Source: JAKACA01 sp050010115 (GTDB lineage: Bacteria; Actinomycetota; Acidimicrobiia; Acidimicrobiales; Bog-793). From it: a stretch of DNA of 16,228 nucleotides. Location: positions 1-16,228 of the forward strand of contig JBEKLQ010000137.1 in NCBI GenBank assembly GCA_050010115.1, written 5' to 3'. This document shows positions 6,607 through 13,166 of the stretch, in pieces (position 1 is the stretch's first letter; the number at the start of each line of letters is the position of its first letter). Made by a program: the position numbers and the translations under genes. A model generated the notes under the pieces. The model ran no database searches and was not told the DNA's origin. It saw nothing but the letters and a program-made list of their open reading frames with translations.

Positions 6607-7163
6607 AAGGCGTAGGTGGGCACGCCCGCGAAGAGCCGCAGGCTCTGGTCGATGCAGGCGATGAGCGTCGGGATCGTCTTGTCGCTCACGGCCAGCACGA
6701 CGCGAAAGCGCGACCAGGAAAGCCACGCACAGAACAGCCACGTGCGCATGCCGCCCACGACCGGCCCGTCGCACCAGTCGAACTGGAACCACATACCGGG
6801 CTCGGGCACCCACGGCCGGTACAGCCTGCGCCGGCCGGCCCGGTAGGACTTCTTCGCGTCAGCGACCCCACGGCGCGTCGTGCGCTCCGAGCCTGTGTAG
6901 CCGAGGGCCAGCAGCTTGTCGTGCACGACGTCGGCCCGCACCTTGCCATTTGAGGCCTCGATCCACTCCTCGAGCTTCTCGAGGTAGTCGTCGATGATCT
7001 GGTCGCGGCGTGCCGGGATGGAGGTGAGGCGTCCAGCCTCTCTCGCCTCGACGTACTGGGCGACGGTGTTCGGTGAGCAGCCCGCCAGCGCTGCAGCATC
7101 GCGGTAGCTCTTGGTCAGGTCGAATGCTTCGAGAATTTCCATGATCTCCTCGTCAGACTTCAT
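6601..7163 (-). pseudogene. istA: istA 5' part, IS21-family transposase, cut by RIT3
   Basis: Upstream part of the IS21 transposase, 187 codons plus two bases. The start at ATG 7163 (MKSDEEIMEILEAFDL) is chosen because GAGGAGGAGCAC lies just before it; an in-frame extension to 7238 has no such support. Residues about 18-40 (SYRDAAALAGCSPNTVAQYV) form a helix-turn-helix. RRLYRPWVPEPGMWFQFDWCDG holds the first catalytic aspartate (about D129). The frame is lost inside the codon of the second catalytic aspartate (D188), where RIT3 sits; the rest of the gene is at 2190-3120. The broken frame would read on into the RIT3 palindrome and end. Without the second and third catalytic residues the piece cannot be an active transposase. 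Confidence 0.9.
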
Positions 7164-7265
7164 GTGCTCCTCCTCGGGGACTGGGTGCTTGAACACACTC
7201 AGCACACCGAGGAGGAGCGCCCAGGTGGTGGATGCCACCGGGCGACGGTTGACAACGAGGCAGAA

Positions 7266-7390
7266 CTCATGGCCGCCAGCGCGCGGTTCTCGTGGCCGCT
7301 AGCGCGCAGTTATTTGGCCGTCTCCGTTCAGGATCTCATGACCGCTGACACGCGCCGTCTCCGTTCAGGATCTCATGACCGCTGACACGC
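7266..7390. repeat. IS21 istA-side terminus with four repeated motifs
   Basis: Read on the minus strand, TGTCAGCGGTCATGAGATCC occurs at 7387 and again at 7350. Two diverged copies with GCTAGCGGCCACGAGAACC and GCTGGCGGCCATGAGTTC lie closer to istA. Repeated terminal motifs of this kind are typical transposase-binding sites in IS21-family ends. The outermost TGT at 7387 is taken as the tip of the element; its partner end is not in the window, so the tip is not confirmed. Confidence 0.7.
7317..7390. repeat. Exact 37-bp tandem duplication at IS21 end
   Basis: The 37 bp at 7317-7353 (starting GCCGTCTCCGTTCAGG and ending GCTGACACGC) are repeated without change at 7354-7390. The absence of any difference points to a recent duplication or to selection to keep two identical terminal sites. 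Confidence 0.9.
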
Positions 7391-7452
7391 GTACATCGAC
7401 GCTCACTTGCTCGATAGCCCGACTTCATCGCGTGATCCGCTGGCTGGCATAG

Positions 7453-7785
7453 CAGTCCTGCGGTCGACCGGCGACCAGCGGGCAGGCGATCAAGCGCATC
7501 GAACAGAAGCGCCATTTCCGCGTCGATGCCCTTGTTTCCGGCATCGGGATGGTGCTCCTCGTCGTCATCTGGGCGACTTCGGAGTATCACAACGCCGGCG
7601 GCTGGCCGACCCACGGGTTCAGCCAGAGCTCCGGGATCCATGACGTGTGGAACCTCTCGATCATCTATCCGGTCATCGCGTGGTTGCTGATCCTGGGCGG
7701 GCACGGGTGGTTCGTGTACGGCCGCAGGCCGATCTCGGAGAGCGACATCAAGCGCGAAATCGAGCGCCAGTCAGGCCGTCGCTGA
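7453..7785 (+). pseudogene. 2TM-domain membrane protein remnant, no start codon
   Basis: An open frame from a TAG at 7450 reads AIKRIEQKRHFRVDALVSG, then a hydrophobic stretch IGMVLLVVIWATSEY, a polar loop, a second hydrophobic stretch IIYPVIAWLLILGGHGWFVYG and a basic tail ending IKREIERQSGRR. The IEQKRxFR box before the first membrane helix and the second helix ending in HGW-x-V are features of the 2TM domain family of small membrane proteins of unknown role. No ATG, GTG or TTG precedes the conserved box in this frame; the first ATG (7549) lies inside the first helix. The IS21 end is only about 65 bp upstream, so the amino terminus was probably lost with that insertion or by later decay. 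Start loss is seen directly; the cause is inferred. Confidence 0.65.
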
Positions 7786-7959
7786 CTTCGAGCGTGGGGG
7801 ACCGCCGCTCGCAGCGGTTCCCGATCTCGCCGTCAAGCTGAGCCGCTCACCTGCTTGAGGGAGTGCACTGCGGTTGTCGTTGCCGTGCGGCGGCTGAACG
7901 GAGGGCGTGGACGTCCATCCGCGCGACAAACCTGCGCGACCGTGGAGTCCTGGAGGCCC

Positions 7960-8298
7960 GTGGACACGCCTCCGCCGCGGGAGTTGGACCAAGGAATCCT
8001 ACGACGCGCAGTCGCAGACACCTGGCGGTTGCCCGTAGACGAGGTCCGCTACCTCCCCAGGGGTGCAGGCAGCTATCACTGGGTTGCGAGCGCGGCAGGC
8101 ACGCCGACGTGCTTCCTCAGCGCTTTCCGGTCAAGCCGCCTAGCTGGTGTGACTTCCGCATACCGGAGGCTCGCAACGGCATGGGTGCAGCAGCCACTGA
8201 TGGACGGCTGTGCGTCGCTCAGACCGCTGCCGGAACGGCTTCTCTCAGTACCTGGCCAGGGTGTGGGACGCCGTGGACACGCCAGGCGTGCTGGCTGA
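7960..8298 (+). pseudogene. Fragment resembling an aminoglycoside-phosphotransferase-like protein
   Basis: From a GTG at 7960, with GGAGG close before it, the frame reads ELDQGILRRAVADTW, then VRYLPRGAGSYHWVA. This resembles the first 40 residues of a family of actinobacterial phosphotransferase-like proteins, where a W-x-L...Y-x-P-x-G-x-G-S-x-H-W pattern opens the kinase-like fold. After FLS at about residue 50 the similarity fades, and the frame ends at residue 112, while such proteins are usually near 280 residues and should have catalytic HGD and DxD motifs, which are absent. Its end overlaps the minus-strand gene at 8219-8521. The best reading is a decayed remnant; a short unrelated gene is possible. 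Confidence 0.4.
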
Positions 8299-8521
8299 TT
8301 GCCTCAAGTAGCTCGCCCGAGTGCGTGCCACGCAGCACGGCACCACACGGCGGACACATGACTTCAAACGTGTCTGGTGGCGCTTGCGTGCTCTTGATGA
8401 CCGGGAGCTCAGTGCGCAACGCAGCCTGGGTTCGACGGTCCCTGATCGAGCCGTACAGTACCGGCACGATCGCGATGACGCACCCGAGCACCATGAACGG
8501 GACCGTCAGAGCAATCCACAT
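8219..8521 (-). CDS. Small membrane-anchored protein with CxxC/HxxxxH motif
   Basis: A 100-residue protein. The ATG at 8521 has AAAGGGGGAAA about ten bases upstream. Residues 2-24 (WIALTVPFMVLGCVIAIVPVLYG) are one membrane helix, followed by a basic stop-transfer stretch RDRR that would leave the rest in the cytoplasm. After a short linker comes VMCPPCGAVLRGTHSGELLEAISQHAWRVHG (in order CPPCG, then HA near residue 78 and VHG near 83). Two cysteines followed by two spaced histidines and the E-L-x-x-A-I-x-x-HA-x-x-VH pattern look like a zinc-binding module similar to DUF1059-type small proteins. The exact family is not certain. A palindrome TGTGCCA-N5-TGGCACA lies about 100 bp upstream (8619-8637), of the same form as those before the TPR and DUF4242 genes. 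Confidence 0.6.
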   Translation of the reverse strand: MWIALTVPFMVLGCVIAIVPVLYGSIRDRRTQAALRTELPVIKSTQAPPDTFEVMCPPCGAVLRGTHSGELLEAISQHAWRVHGVPHPGQVLREAVPAAV

Positions 8522-8932
8522 AATCTGTTTCCCCCTTTTCCTGCACCCAAGCGGGTGCCCAGCTCGCAGATGGAGGCAGCCGCCTCACCTATACGGCGTG
8601 ACATCGGCGTTCCACCGATGTGCCATCCTGTGGCACAGGTCGTGGATGGACGGCTCCTCAGGGAAAGCGACGTCTCTTCTCACCGAGCTACAGCCGGCGA
8701 GTGACACCGAGGATCACCTCGAAGACCACCGCTCGGTTGGACGCAATGTCGGTGCACGATCGCAGAACAGGATGCTGCTGAGGGGGCCGTCGCCCCTGGT
8801 AGAACAGCGAAGGGCGGGGGCGGCGACCCTCCCCGGCTGAGATCAGCGAGCGGGCGGTCCGCATGGTGTTCGCACGAAGAGGACTACCCGTTGCAGTCGA
8901 AACGATCCAGCCGGTCGCGGCGAAGCTGCGGC
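8522..8932. other. Non-coding stretch with one palindromic site
   Basis: About 410 bases between the start of the small membrane gene and the end of the TPR gene. Open frames here lack ribosome sites and recognisable content. The one clear element is the inverted repeat at 8619-8637. I see no RNA gene or terminator with a T-run. Confidence 0.5.
8619..8637. promoter_or_regulatory. Putative operator TGTGCC-N7-GGCACA (copy 1)
   Basis: TGTGCCA (8619-8625), spacer TCCTG, TGGCACA (8631-8637). It lies about 98 bp upstream of the ATG at 8521 on the minus strand. Two more copies of the same pattern lie between the TPR and DUF4242 genes. The regulator that binds it is not known. Confidence 0.5.
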
Positions 8933-10888
8933 TCAGTGTTGGAGATCGTCACCAACGGTGAGCGACCAATGCGGGTCCGGTGTGTAACGGCAGCTCGCAC
9001 CGGTGCTGATCGACTTGACGAGATGGTCACCGAGACCCGGCTCGGTGCAGGCGATGACGTCGATGGCCCGAACGAGGGCCTTTCTCACAGCCGTTCGGGC
9101 GCGTTCATGATTGCCGACGAAGCTCCGTGACCGACCGCCGAGACGAGTGACGGCGCGGAGACCCTCTGTCAGCGTCTGCAGCTCGGCGCCGTACCGTTCT
9201 GATTCCTGCCTGGATGCAGTGCCGCGCGCGAGAAGGGAGCGCAACTCTCGCACCCGCTGCCGGTACTGCCGGAGCGCCTCGTCGTCCAATATCGGCTCGT
9301 CTGACTCTCTCGGGAGCCGGCTGTCGGCCACAAGTGCGAAGACGTCGACGTCCTGACCCGGTTTCCCGACCAGTTGCGCAAGATGGGACATACCGACTCG
9401 ATCGGCGAGAAGGGTGCTCCTACCGTCGACCTCGATGCGCCATCCTCCGCTGTCCACCCGGTCGATCACCGCGTGCCGCGTGGGCTTGGAGCCCGTCCGG
9501 CGTCGTCGCGAGCGCAACCACAACGGGCGCTCCGGCAGGATGAGTCCCATGCCCTGCGCCCGATCCTGGGCTCGCTGCTCAAGATCGCTCGCGAGCTCAG
9601 CGTCGCCCGGAGCCGCCCGAGCCGTCAGAGCTTCCGCAAGTGCGTGCTCGGTCAGCGTCGCCATCGGCCGGCTGCCGAGGCGACGGTCGACGCGCAGAGC
9701 GGATTGCAGGTGGGCGACGGCATCGTCCAGTTCGCCGGTCAGCACTGCTGCCAAACCGAGGCCGTACTCTGCTGAGCCGAGGCACACGACACCCAGCGAA
9801 GGCATCACGGGCAACTTGGTGTACGGCCGTAACTGCTCGGCGGCCGCCATGGCGGTCTCAGCGTCTCCGAGAAGGTACGCCGTCTCGCTCGCGAGCAACT
9901 GGGTCGTCAGCCAGCTGCTCGAGCGAGGCAGGTTGGCGAGGCCGATTCCGTTGAGACGTGCGAGCGCCTCTTCGGCTGCGTCGAGGTCTCCAACGGTCAC
10001 CGAGAGCACGCCATCGGCCGCCACATACGGATGGTCGTTGAGCCCCAGGCGAGGTGAAGCGGCGATCGTGCGAACGACGTCGAGGATCTCCGCTGGGCGG
10101 CCTTGCCACCATCGGAGTGCCGCGATCATGGCGCCGTAGTACGCCGGAGCGTCCGGGTCTCCTGCCGATGTGCCCCGCTCGAGCGCGAGCGCAGCGGCCT
10201 GCTCAGCATCCTCCAGCTTGCCGGCACGGGCGAGCAACATCGCGTCCAGCACTTCGGTGATGAATATGAGAGCTGCACAATCTGCCGCCGCCGACCGCTC
10301 GCGCAGCTCGGTGAGCGACTGGGGAGCTCGCGGGTCGCCGAGCAGGAACAGGTCGACCGTCCGCCAACAAAGTCCCATCAGCGCCAGCAGTGGATCGTTC
10401 GCCCGGGCAGCGCTCGAGATCAGTTCACCAGCTAGCTCCAAGCGATCGTCGGCATACTCGGGGCCGAGCAACACGTGGTGCAAGATGTTCAAAGCCTCGG
10501 CCACGGCCCGGTCGTCGCCGAAGGCCCGTACTACCTCCAGGGCAGCGACCACCGGTTCGATCGGTTCTCCGCTGTAGACCGCTTCGGCCCTCGTGCGCAT
10601 GACGAGCCGCGCCTCGTCCAGCGAGCCCGGCTCGGCCATGTCCAAAGCTCGCTCCCAGAGCGCCTGGACCCTGGCGCGTTCCACAACGTCACGGTGCTCG
10701 TGGACCCACAGACCACCCGCTCCCAAGGCCGCCACGACGAGAGACTGTTTGTCCCCGCTTTCGCCGGCTGCCGTGGCTGCGTCGAGAAAGTTCTGGCGAG
10801 CCTCGGCCAGACGCCCGGCTTGACGGCACCGTTCGGCAACTTCGAGAAGCGACCCTGAGCTGCTCGCTGCCGGTGTGATCCCACCCAT
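8933..10888 (-). CDS. TPR-repeat protein with actinobacterial regulator-type C-terminal domain
   Basis: A 651-residue protein without a signal peptide or membrane helix, so cytoplasmic. Residues 1-430 are alpha-helical repeats of TPR type (LLEVAERCRQAGRLAEARQNF near the start, AEQAAALALERG, DLDAAEEALARLNG, ELDDAVAHLQSALRVDRRLG near 400). The last 180 residues, from GGWRIEVDGRSTLLADRVGMSHLAQLVGKPG (residues about 470-500) through DDEALRQYRQRVRELRSLL to ARTAVRKALVRAIDVI and a closing STGASCRYTPDPHWSL, match a domain found at the end of large actinobacterial ATPase/cyclase or LuxR-like regulators. The ATPase and cyclase parts of those proteins are absent here. The ATG at 10888 lacks a clear ribosome site, so a leaderless transcript is possible. 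It is divergent from the DUF4242 gene and starts 18 bp from a palindromic site, which fits a regulator controlling itself and its neighbour; this role is inferred, and no DNA-binding domain was identified. Confidence 0.75.
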   Translation of the reverse strand: MGGITPAASSSGSLLEVAERCRQAGRLAEARQNFLDAATAAGESGDKQSLVVAALGAGGLWVHEHRDVVERARVQALWERALDMAEPGSLDEARLVMRTRAEAVYSGEPIEPVVAALEVVRAFGDDRAVAEALNILHHVLLGPEYADDRLELAGELISSAARANDPLLALMGLCWRTVDLFLLGDPRAPQSLTELRERSAAADCAALIFITEVLDAMLLARAGKLEDAEQAAALALERGTSAGDPDAPAYYGAMIAALRWWQGRPAEILDVVRTIAASPRLGLNDHPYVAADGVLSVTVGDLDAAEEALARLNGIGLANLPRSSSWLTTQLLASETAYLLGDAETAMAAAEQLRPYTKLPVMPSLGVVCLGSAEYGLGLAAVLTGELDDAVAHLQSALRVDRRLGSRPMATLTEHALAEALTARAAPGDAELASDLEQRAQDRAQGMGLILPERPLWLRSRRRRTGSKPTRHAVIDRVDSGGWRIEVDGRSTLLADRVGMSHLAQLVGKPGQDVDVFALVADSRLPRESDEPILDDEALRQYRQRVRELRSLLARGTASRQESERYGAELQTLTEGLRAVTRLGGRSRSFVGNHERARTAVRKALVRAIDVIACTEPGLGDHLVKSISTGASCRYTPDPHWSLTVGDDLQH

Positions 10889-10905
10889 CGCGTAATTGAA
10901 TCAGC

Positions 10906-10924
10906 TGTGCCTCCTGATGGCACA
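10906..10924. promoter_or_regulatory. Putative operator TGTGCC-N7-GGCACA (copy 2)
   Basis: TGTGCC (10906-10911) and GGCACA (10919-10924) with a 7-base spacer TCCTGAT. The site ends 18 bp before the TPR gene start and so probably overlaps its promoter. Confidence 0.55.
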
Positions 10925-11018
10925 GAGACGTCACACAATTCCTGGCGGGGACAGGGCTAGGCCGACCCGGACGAGGCAGTTCGCTGCACTGAGGCACCAG
11001 CCATTCCCCTTGGAAACC

Positions 11019-11037
11019 GTGCCATCGAATGGCACAG
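11019..11037. promoter_or_regulatory. Putative operator, TGTGCC-N7-GGCACA type (copy 3)
   Basis: CGTGCC (11019-11024) and GGCACA (11032-11037) with spacer ATCGAAT; the inner symmetry GTGCCAT-CGA-ATGGCAC is perfect. It lies 75 bp upstream of the DUF4242 start at 11112 and 113 bp from copy 2. Confidence 0.55.
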
Positions 11038-11111
11038 GACGTCACGCGTTAGGAGGTGAAGGTAGGCATCGGTCCTCCTCGGAGGACGGGAATCCAAACG
11101 AAGGGACAGAC

Positions 11112-11360
11112 ATGCCGCTCTACATGGACGTTCACAACATCGCGGGAGGGGTCTCGGCTGCTGACGTGGCGAAGGCCCATGAGGCCGACTTGGCAAAGCA
11201 GGGTGAGTACGGTGTCGATTACGTGCAGTATTGGGTCGACGAACAGGCCGGGAAGATCTTCTGCCTAGTAGAAGCACCAAACGCGGAGGCCGCCAACACC
11301 GTTCACCGCGAAGCGCACGGACTGGTGGCTGACGAAATCTTCGAAGTCACGGCGCACTGA
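11112..11360 (+). CDS. DUF4242 / SCO4226-family nickel-binding protein
   Basis: An 82-residue protein starting MPLYMDVHNI with GAAGGGA eight bases before the ATG. It closely follows the pattern of the SCO4226 family: MDVH near the start, AKAHEADLAKQGEYGVDYVQYWVDE in the middle, then FCLVEAPNAEAANTVHREAHGLVADEIFEV. The Streptomyces SCO4226 protein is a small ferredoxin-like-fold protein reported to bind nickel; the conserved histidines (MDVH, KAH, VHREAHG) are the likely ligands. Its physiological role in this genome is not shown. It is divergent from the large TPR protein, and the 223 bp between them hold two copies of the same palindrome, so joint control is likely. It is a full-length member of the family. 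Confidence 0.85.
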   Translation: MPLYMDVHNIAGGVSAADVAKAHEADLAKQGEYGVDYVQYWVDEQAGKIFCLVEAPNAEAANTVHREAHGLVADEIFEVTAH

Positions 11361-11537
11361 CGGCGCGGCCACACCGCTCCGACGGTTCCAACTTGGAGGC
11401 AGCAGTCGTCTGGTGCTCGACGGTGTGGCGACGGGTGTCTAGCGCTCGACGCCTCCTGCGAGGCTAAACAGCGATACCCAAGCGGACATGCGCGAACCGC
11501 TCTGACCGGGACGAACGATGTGATCTCCACAACGGAG

Positions 11538-11560
11538 TGGAGGTGGCGGGAGTCGAACCC
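11538..11560 (-). other. Fragment like the 3' end of tmRNA; possible attachment-site scar
   Basis: Read on the minus strand, GGGTTCGACTCCCGCC then ACCTCCA resembles the T-arm and acceptor end of tmRNA (ssrA), a favoured target of integrases. No full gene can lie here, because DUF2442 coding sequence begins within 28 bp upstream on that strand. On the other side a hairpin CTCCAC-N6-GTGGAG (11525-11542) overlaps the fragment. The resemblance is from memory of the family and the piece is only 23 bases. Confidence 0.4.
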
Positions 11561-11587
11561 CGAAGCCCGGAGGGCTAAGACGCTTGA

Positions 11588-11884
11588 TCAGGCTGATTGG
11601 CGAGCAGCGGTCTCGTCGTGGAAGCCGAGCGGCTCCGGTTCGTAGTCACCGTGGTGGACCTCGGGGGCCAAGTCGAGACGGTTCGGCCAGACGACAGTGC
11701 CCGCCTCGGGATCGACTCGGACCTTGGCGAAGAAGTCGGGGTTATCGAGGGGCTTGATCAAGGACGCTTGAGCTTCACCGGGCGTGTATTGGAAATCACG
11801 GACGACGCCGTCATCGAAGAGCAACCGCATGACATGCGGGCGGAGGACGGCGACCCCTACGACGAACGGAGTTGGTGGGTACAC
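11588..11884 (-). CDS. DUF2442-family protein
   Basis: A 98-residue protein with a GTG start at 11884. The conserved pattern of DUF2442 is clear: VVGVAVLRPHVMRLLFDDGVVRDF (residues about 8-31), then LIKPLDNPDFFAKVRVDPEAGTVVWPNRLDLAPEVHHGDYE (residues about 42-83), with the hallmark F-DDG, L-x-x-x-x-F-x-x-V and T-V-x-W-PN-x-D-LAP. The gene overlaps the end of the DUF4160 gene by 28 bp, and such pairs occur together in many bacteria. A toxin-antitoxin-like role has been suggested for these pairs, but nothing in this sequence proves it. The carboxy tail GFHDETAARQSA is not part of the domain. Confidence 0.85.
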   Translation of the reverse strand: MYPPTPFVVGVAVLRPHVMRLLFDDGVVRDFQYTPGEAQASLIKPLDNPDFFAKVRVDPEAGTVVWPNRLDLAPEVHHGDYEPEPLGFHDETAARQSA

Positions 11885-12171
11885 GGTCGTGGGACCGCTT
11901 CGATGGTACCTGGCGGCTCGCCCTCGGCGGCACGTTCCCAGGCGTCGATGAGCTCGGCCCGATGAAGCTCGACCCAGGTCCGGACCAGCCTGGCCTGGCG
12001 CGGCTTGAGGCTGCCGGCGAGGAGTTGACCGTTCGCGACGTCAACGACGGCCCGGTCCTCACCATGCCAGGCGTGGATGTGGGGGGACGCCGTGGTCTGC
12101 CTCCAGACATCCGCCGTCTCGGTGAACACGTAGGCCCGGCCGGCACCCGAGGCGTGGAACTCGGCACCCAC
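11857..12171 (-). CDS. DUF4160-family protein
   Basis: About 104 residues from a GTG at 12171. The frame stays open far upstream, but only because of the antisense of the nucleoside hydrolase gene, so the start is judged by the domain boundary. The core is SPHIHAWHGEDRAVVDVANGQLLAGSL followed by KPRQARLVRTWVELHRAELIDAWERAAEG, with the PPH-x-H-like metal-style histidines, the G-x-LLAG-x-L turn and the W-x-ELHR-x-EL-x-x-W helix of DUF4160. The amino-terminal strand (GRAYVFTE) is shorter or more diverged than usual. It is upstream of and overlaps DUF2442, making a two-gene unit. No good ribosome site is visible before the start, so the exact start is uncertain. Confidence 0.75.
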   Translation of the reverse strand: MGAEFHASGAGRAYVFTETADVWRQTTASPHIHAWHGEDRAVVDVANGQLLAGSLKPRQARLVRTWVELHRAELIDAWERAAEGEPPGTIEAVPRPCTHQLRSS

Positions 12172-12239
12172 GACGGCAGTCGCACCCGGAGACAGGCAGG
12201 GTTGCAACGGCCTGACGGAGTCTGGCCTCCCCTCTCGTC

Positions 12240-13166
12240 TCAGCGGCAGGCGAGCTCGAGCGTCTGCACGATGATCTCCCGCAGCGCGGCAGCCTCGACG
12301 GTCTCGGCCACGGAACAGTTCGCCCGTGGCGGGATCGCCAGTGCTCGCTGATCGACGACTGTCGTTCCCCGCTGACCGCCGGCGAGCTCGATGTGGACGG
12401 CGCGATCGACGAAACCGAACAGGTCCGGGTGCGTGACCGCCAACACGGCCAGCGGGTCGTGCATGGGGCCTGCCGTCATCCCGGTCCGCTCGCAGTAGCG
12501 CTGGGCGAAGAACGTCAGGATGTCGGCCAGGAACTCCGCCCGCCCGCCCCCGATCGCCCGCAGGCGCTCTGCCTCTGCGACACCGACACGTACCTGGTGG
12601 GTCACGTCGAGCCCGCACATCCGCAGCACTGCACCGCTCCCGAAGACGATGCTTGCCGCCTCGGGGTCGCTCCAGATATTGAACTCCGCTGTGGCAGTCA
12701 CGTTGCCGATGCGGATGCCACCGCCCATGAGCGAGATCCCCTCGATCCGCTCGACAAGGGACGGGTCGAGGCGGAGAGCCAGCGCGATGTTCGTGAGCGG
12801 CCCGGTCGGGATGAGCCACAGGCCCTCATGGGCTCGCGTCGACTCGATGATCGCCTCTACGGCGTGACCGCCGGCGGCGGCCCGGGTCGGTGGGGCGATG
12901 GCCGCTCCACCCAGCCCGTGCTCGCCGTGCAACGACGGCCCATGCACCGACTCCTGCACGAGTGGTCGCTCGCACCCTTGGTGCACCGGCACGTCGAGAT
13001 CGAACAGCTCGGTCATCAGCAGTGCGTTGCTGGTCGTGTCCGCCAGCGACGCATTTCCGCTCACAGTCGTGATCGCCACCAGGTCGCAGAACCGGCTGGC
13101 GACCAACAGCGCCACGGCGTCGTCATGGCCCGGGTCGCAGTCCACCAGCACCAGCATCCGTTTCAT
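12240..13166 (-). CDS. Inosine/uridine-preferring nucleoside hydrolase family protein
   Basis: Splits ribonucleosides into free base and ribose, in the cytoplasm. The 308-residue protein opens with VLVDCDPGHDDAVALL, the calcium-binding DxDxxxDD box of the family (D9, D11, D15, D16). It also has the GPLTNIALAL motif, FNIWSDPEAA with its ribose-contact asparagine and glutamate/aspartate region near residue 167, and MHDPLAVLAV with the conserved histidine and calcium-ligand aspartate near 242. Length is normal for the family. The ATG at 13166 overlaps the ribokinase stop in ATGA, with GAGGAGG five bases before it. With the ribokinase upstream it forms a salvage pair: nucleoside to base plus ribose, then ribose to ribose 5-phosphate. 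The preferred base cannot be told from sequence. Confidence 0.92.
   Translation of the reverse strand: MKRMLVLVDCDPGHDDAVALLVASRFCDLVAITTVSGNASLADTTSNALLMTELFDLDVPVHQGCERPLVQESVHGPSLHGEHGLGGAAIAPPTRAAAGGHAVEAIIESTRAHEGLWLIPTGPLTNIALALRLDPSLVERIEGISLMGGGIRIGNVTATAEFNIWSDPEAASIVFGSGAVLRMCGLDVTHQVRVGVAEAERLRAIGGGRAEFLADILTFFAQRYCERTGMTAGPMHDPLAVLAVTHPDLFGFVDRAVHIELAGGQRGTTVVDQRALAIPPRANCSVAETVEAAALREIIVQTLELACR

Larger units (their letters stand above)
1442..7387 (-). mobile_element. IS21-family insertion sequence, interrupted and incomplete at left
   Basis: The element carries istA, a 78-residue ORF and istB on the minus strand, in that order from its end near 7387. The istA-side terminus read on the minus strand starts TGTCAGCGGTCATGAG, which fits the IS21 type of end with repeated terminal motifs. 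Two RIT elements lie inside it: RIT3 in istA and RIT2 in istB. The istB-side terminus and target duplication lie left of the window. Removing RIT3 and one TCCGAC copy restores istA in frame, so the IS was intact when RIT3 entered. Confidence 0.85.

Noticed and set aside
7863..8840. Plus-strand open frame of 325 codons
   Set aside because: Composition does not resemble a protein domain; it runs across the better supported minus-strand gene at 8219-8521 and the non-coding stretch after it.
11500..11590. Complete tRNA or tmRNA gene
   Set aside because: Only the T-arm/acceptor-like 23 bases are present; the T-stem has mismatches and there is no room for the rest before DUF2442 coding sequence.
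12172..12819. Upstream extension of the DUF4160 frame
   Set aside because: The extra 200 codons are antisense-phase sequence overlapping the nucleoside hydrolase and contain nothing recognisable; the domain itself starts near 12171.
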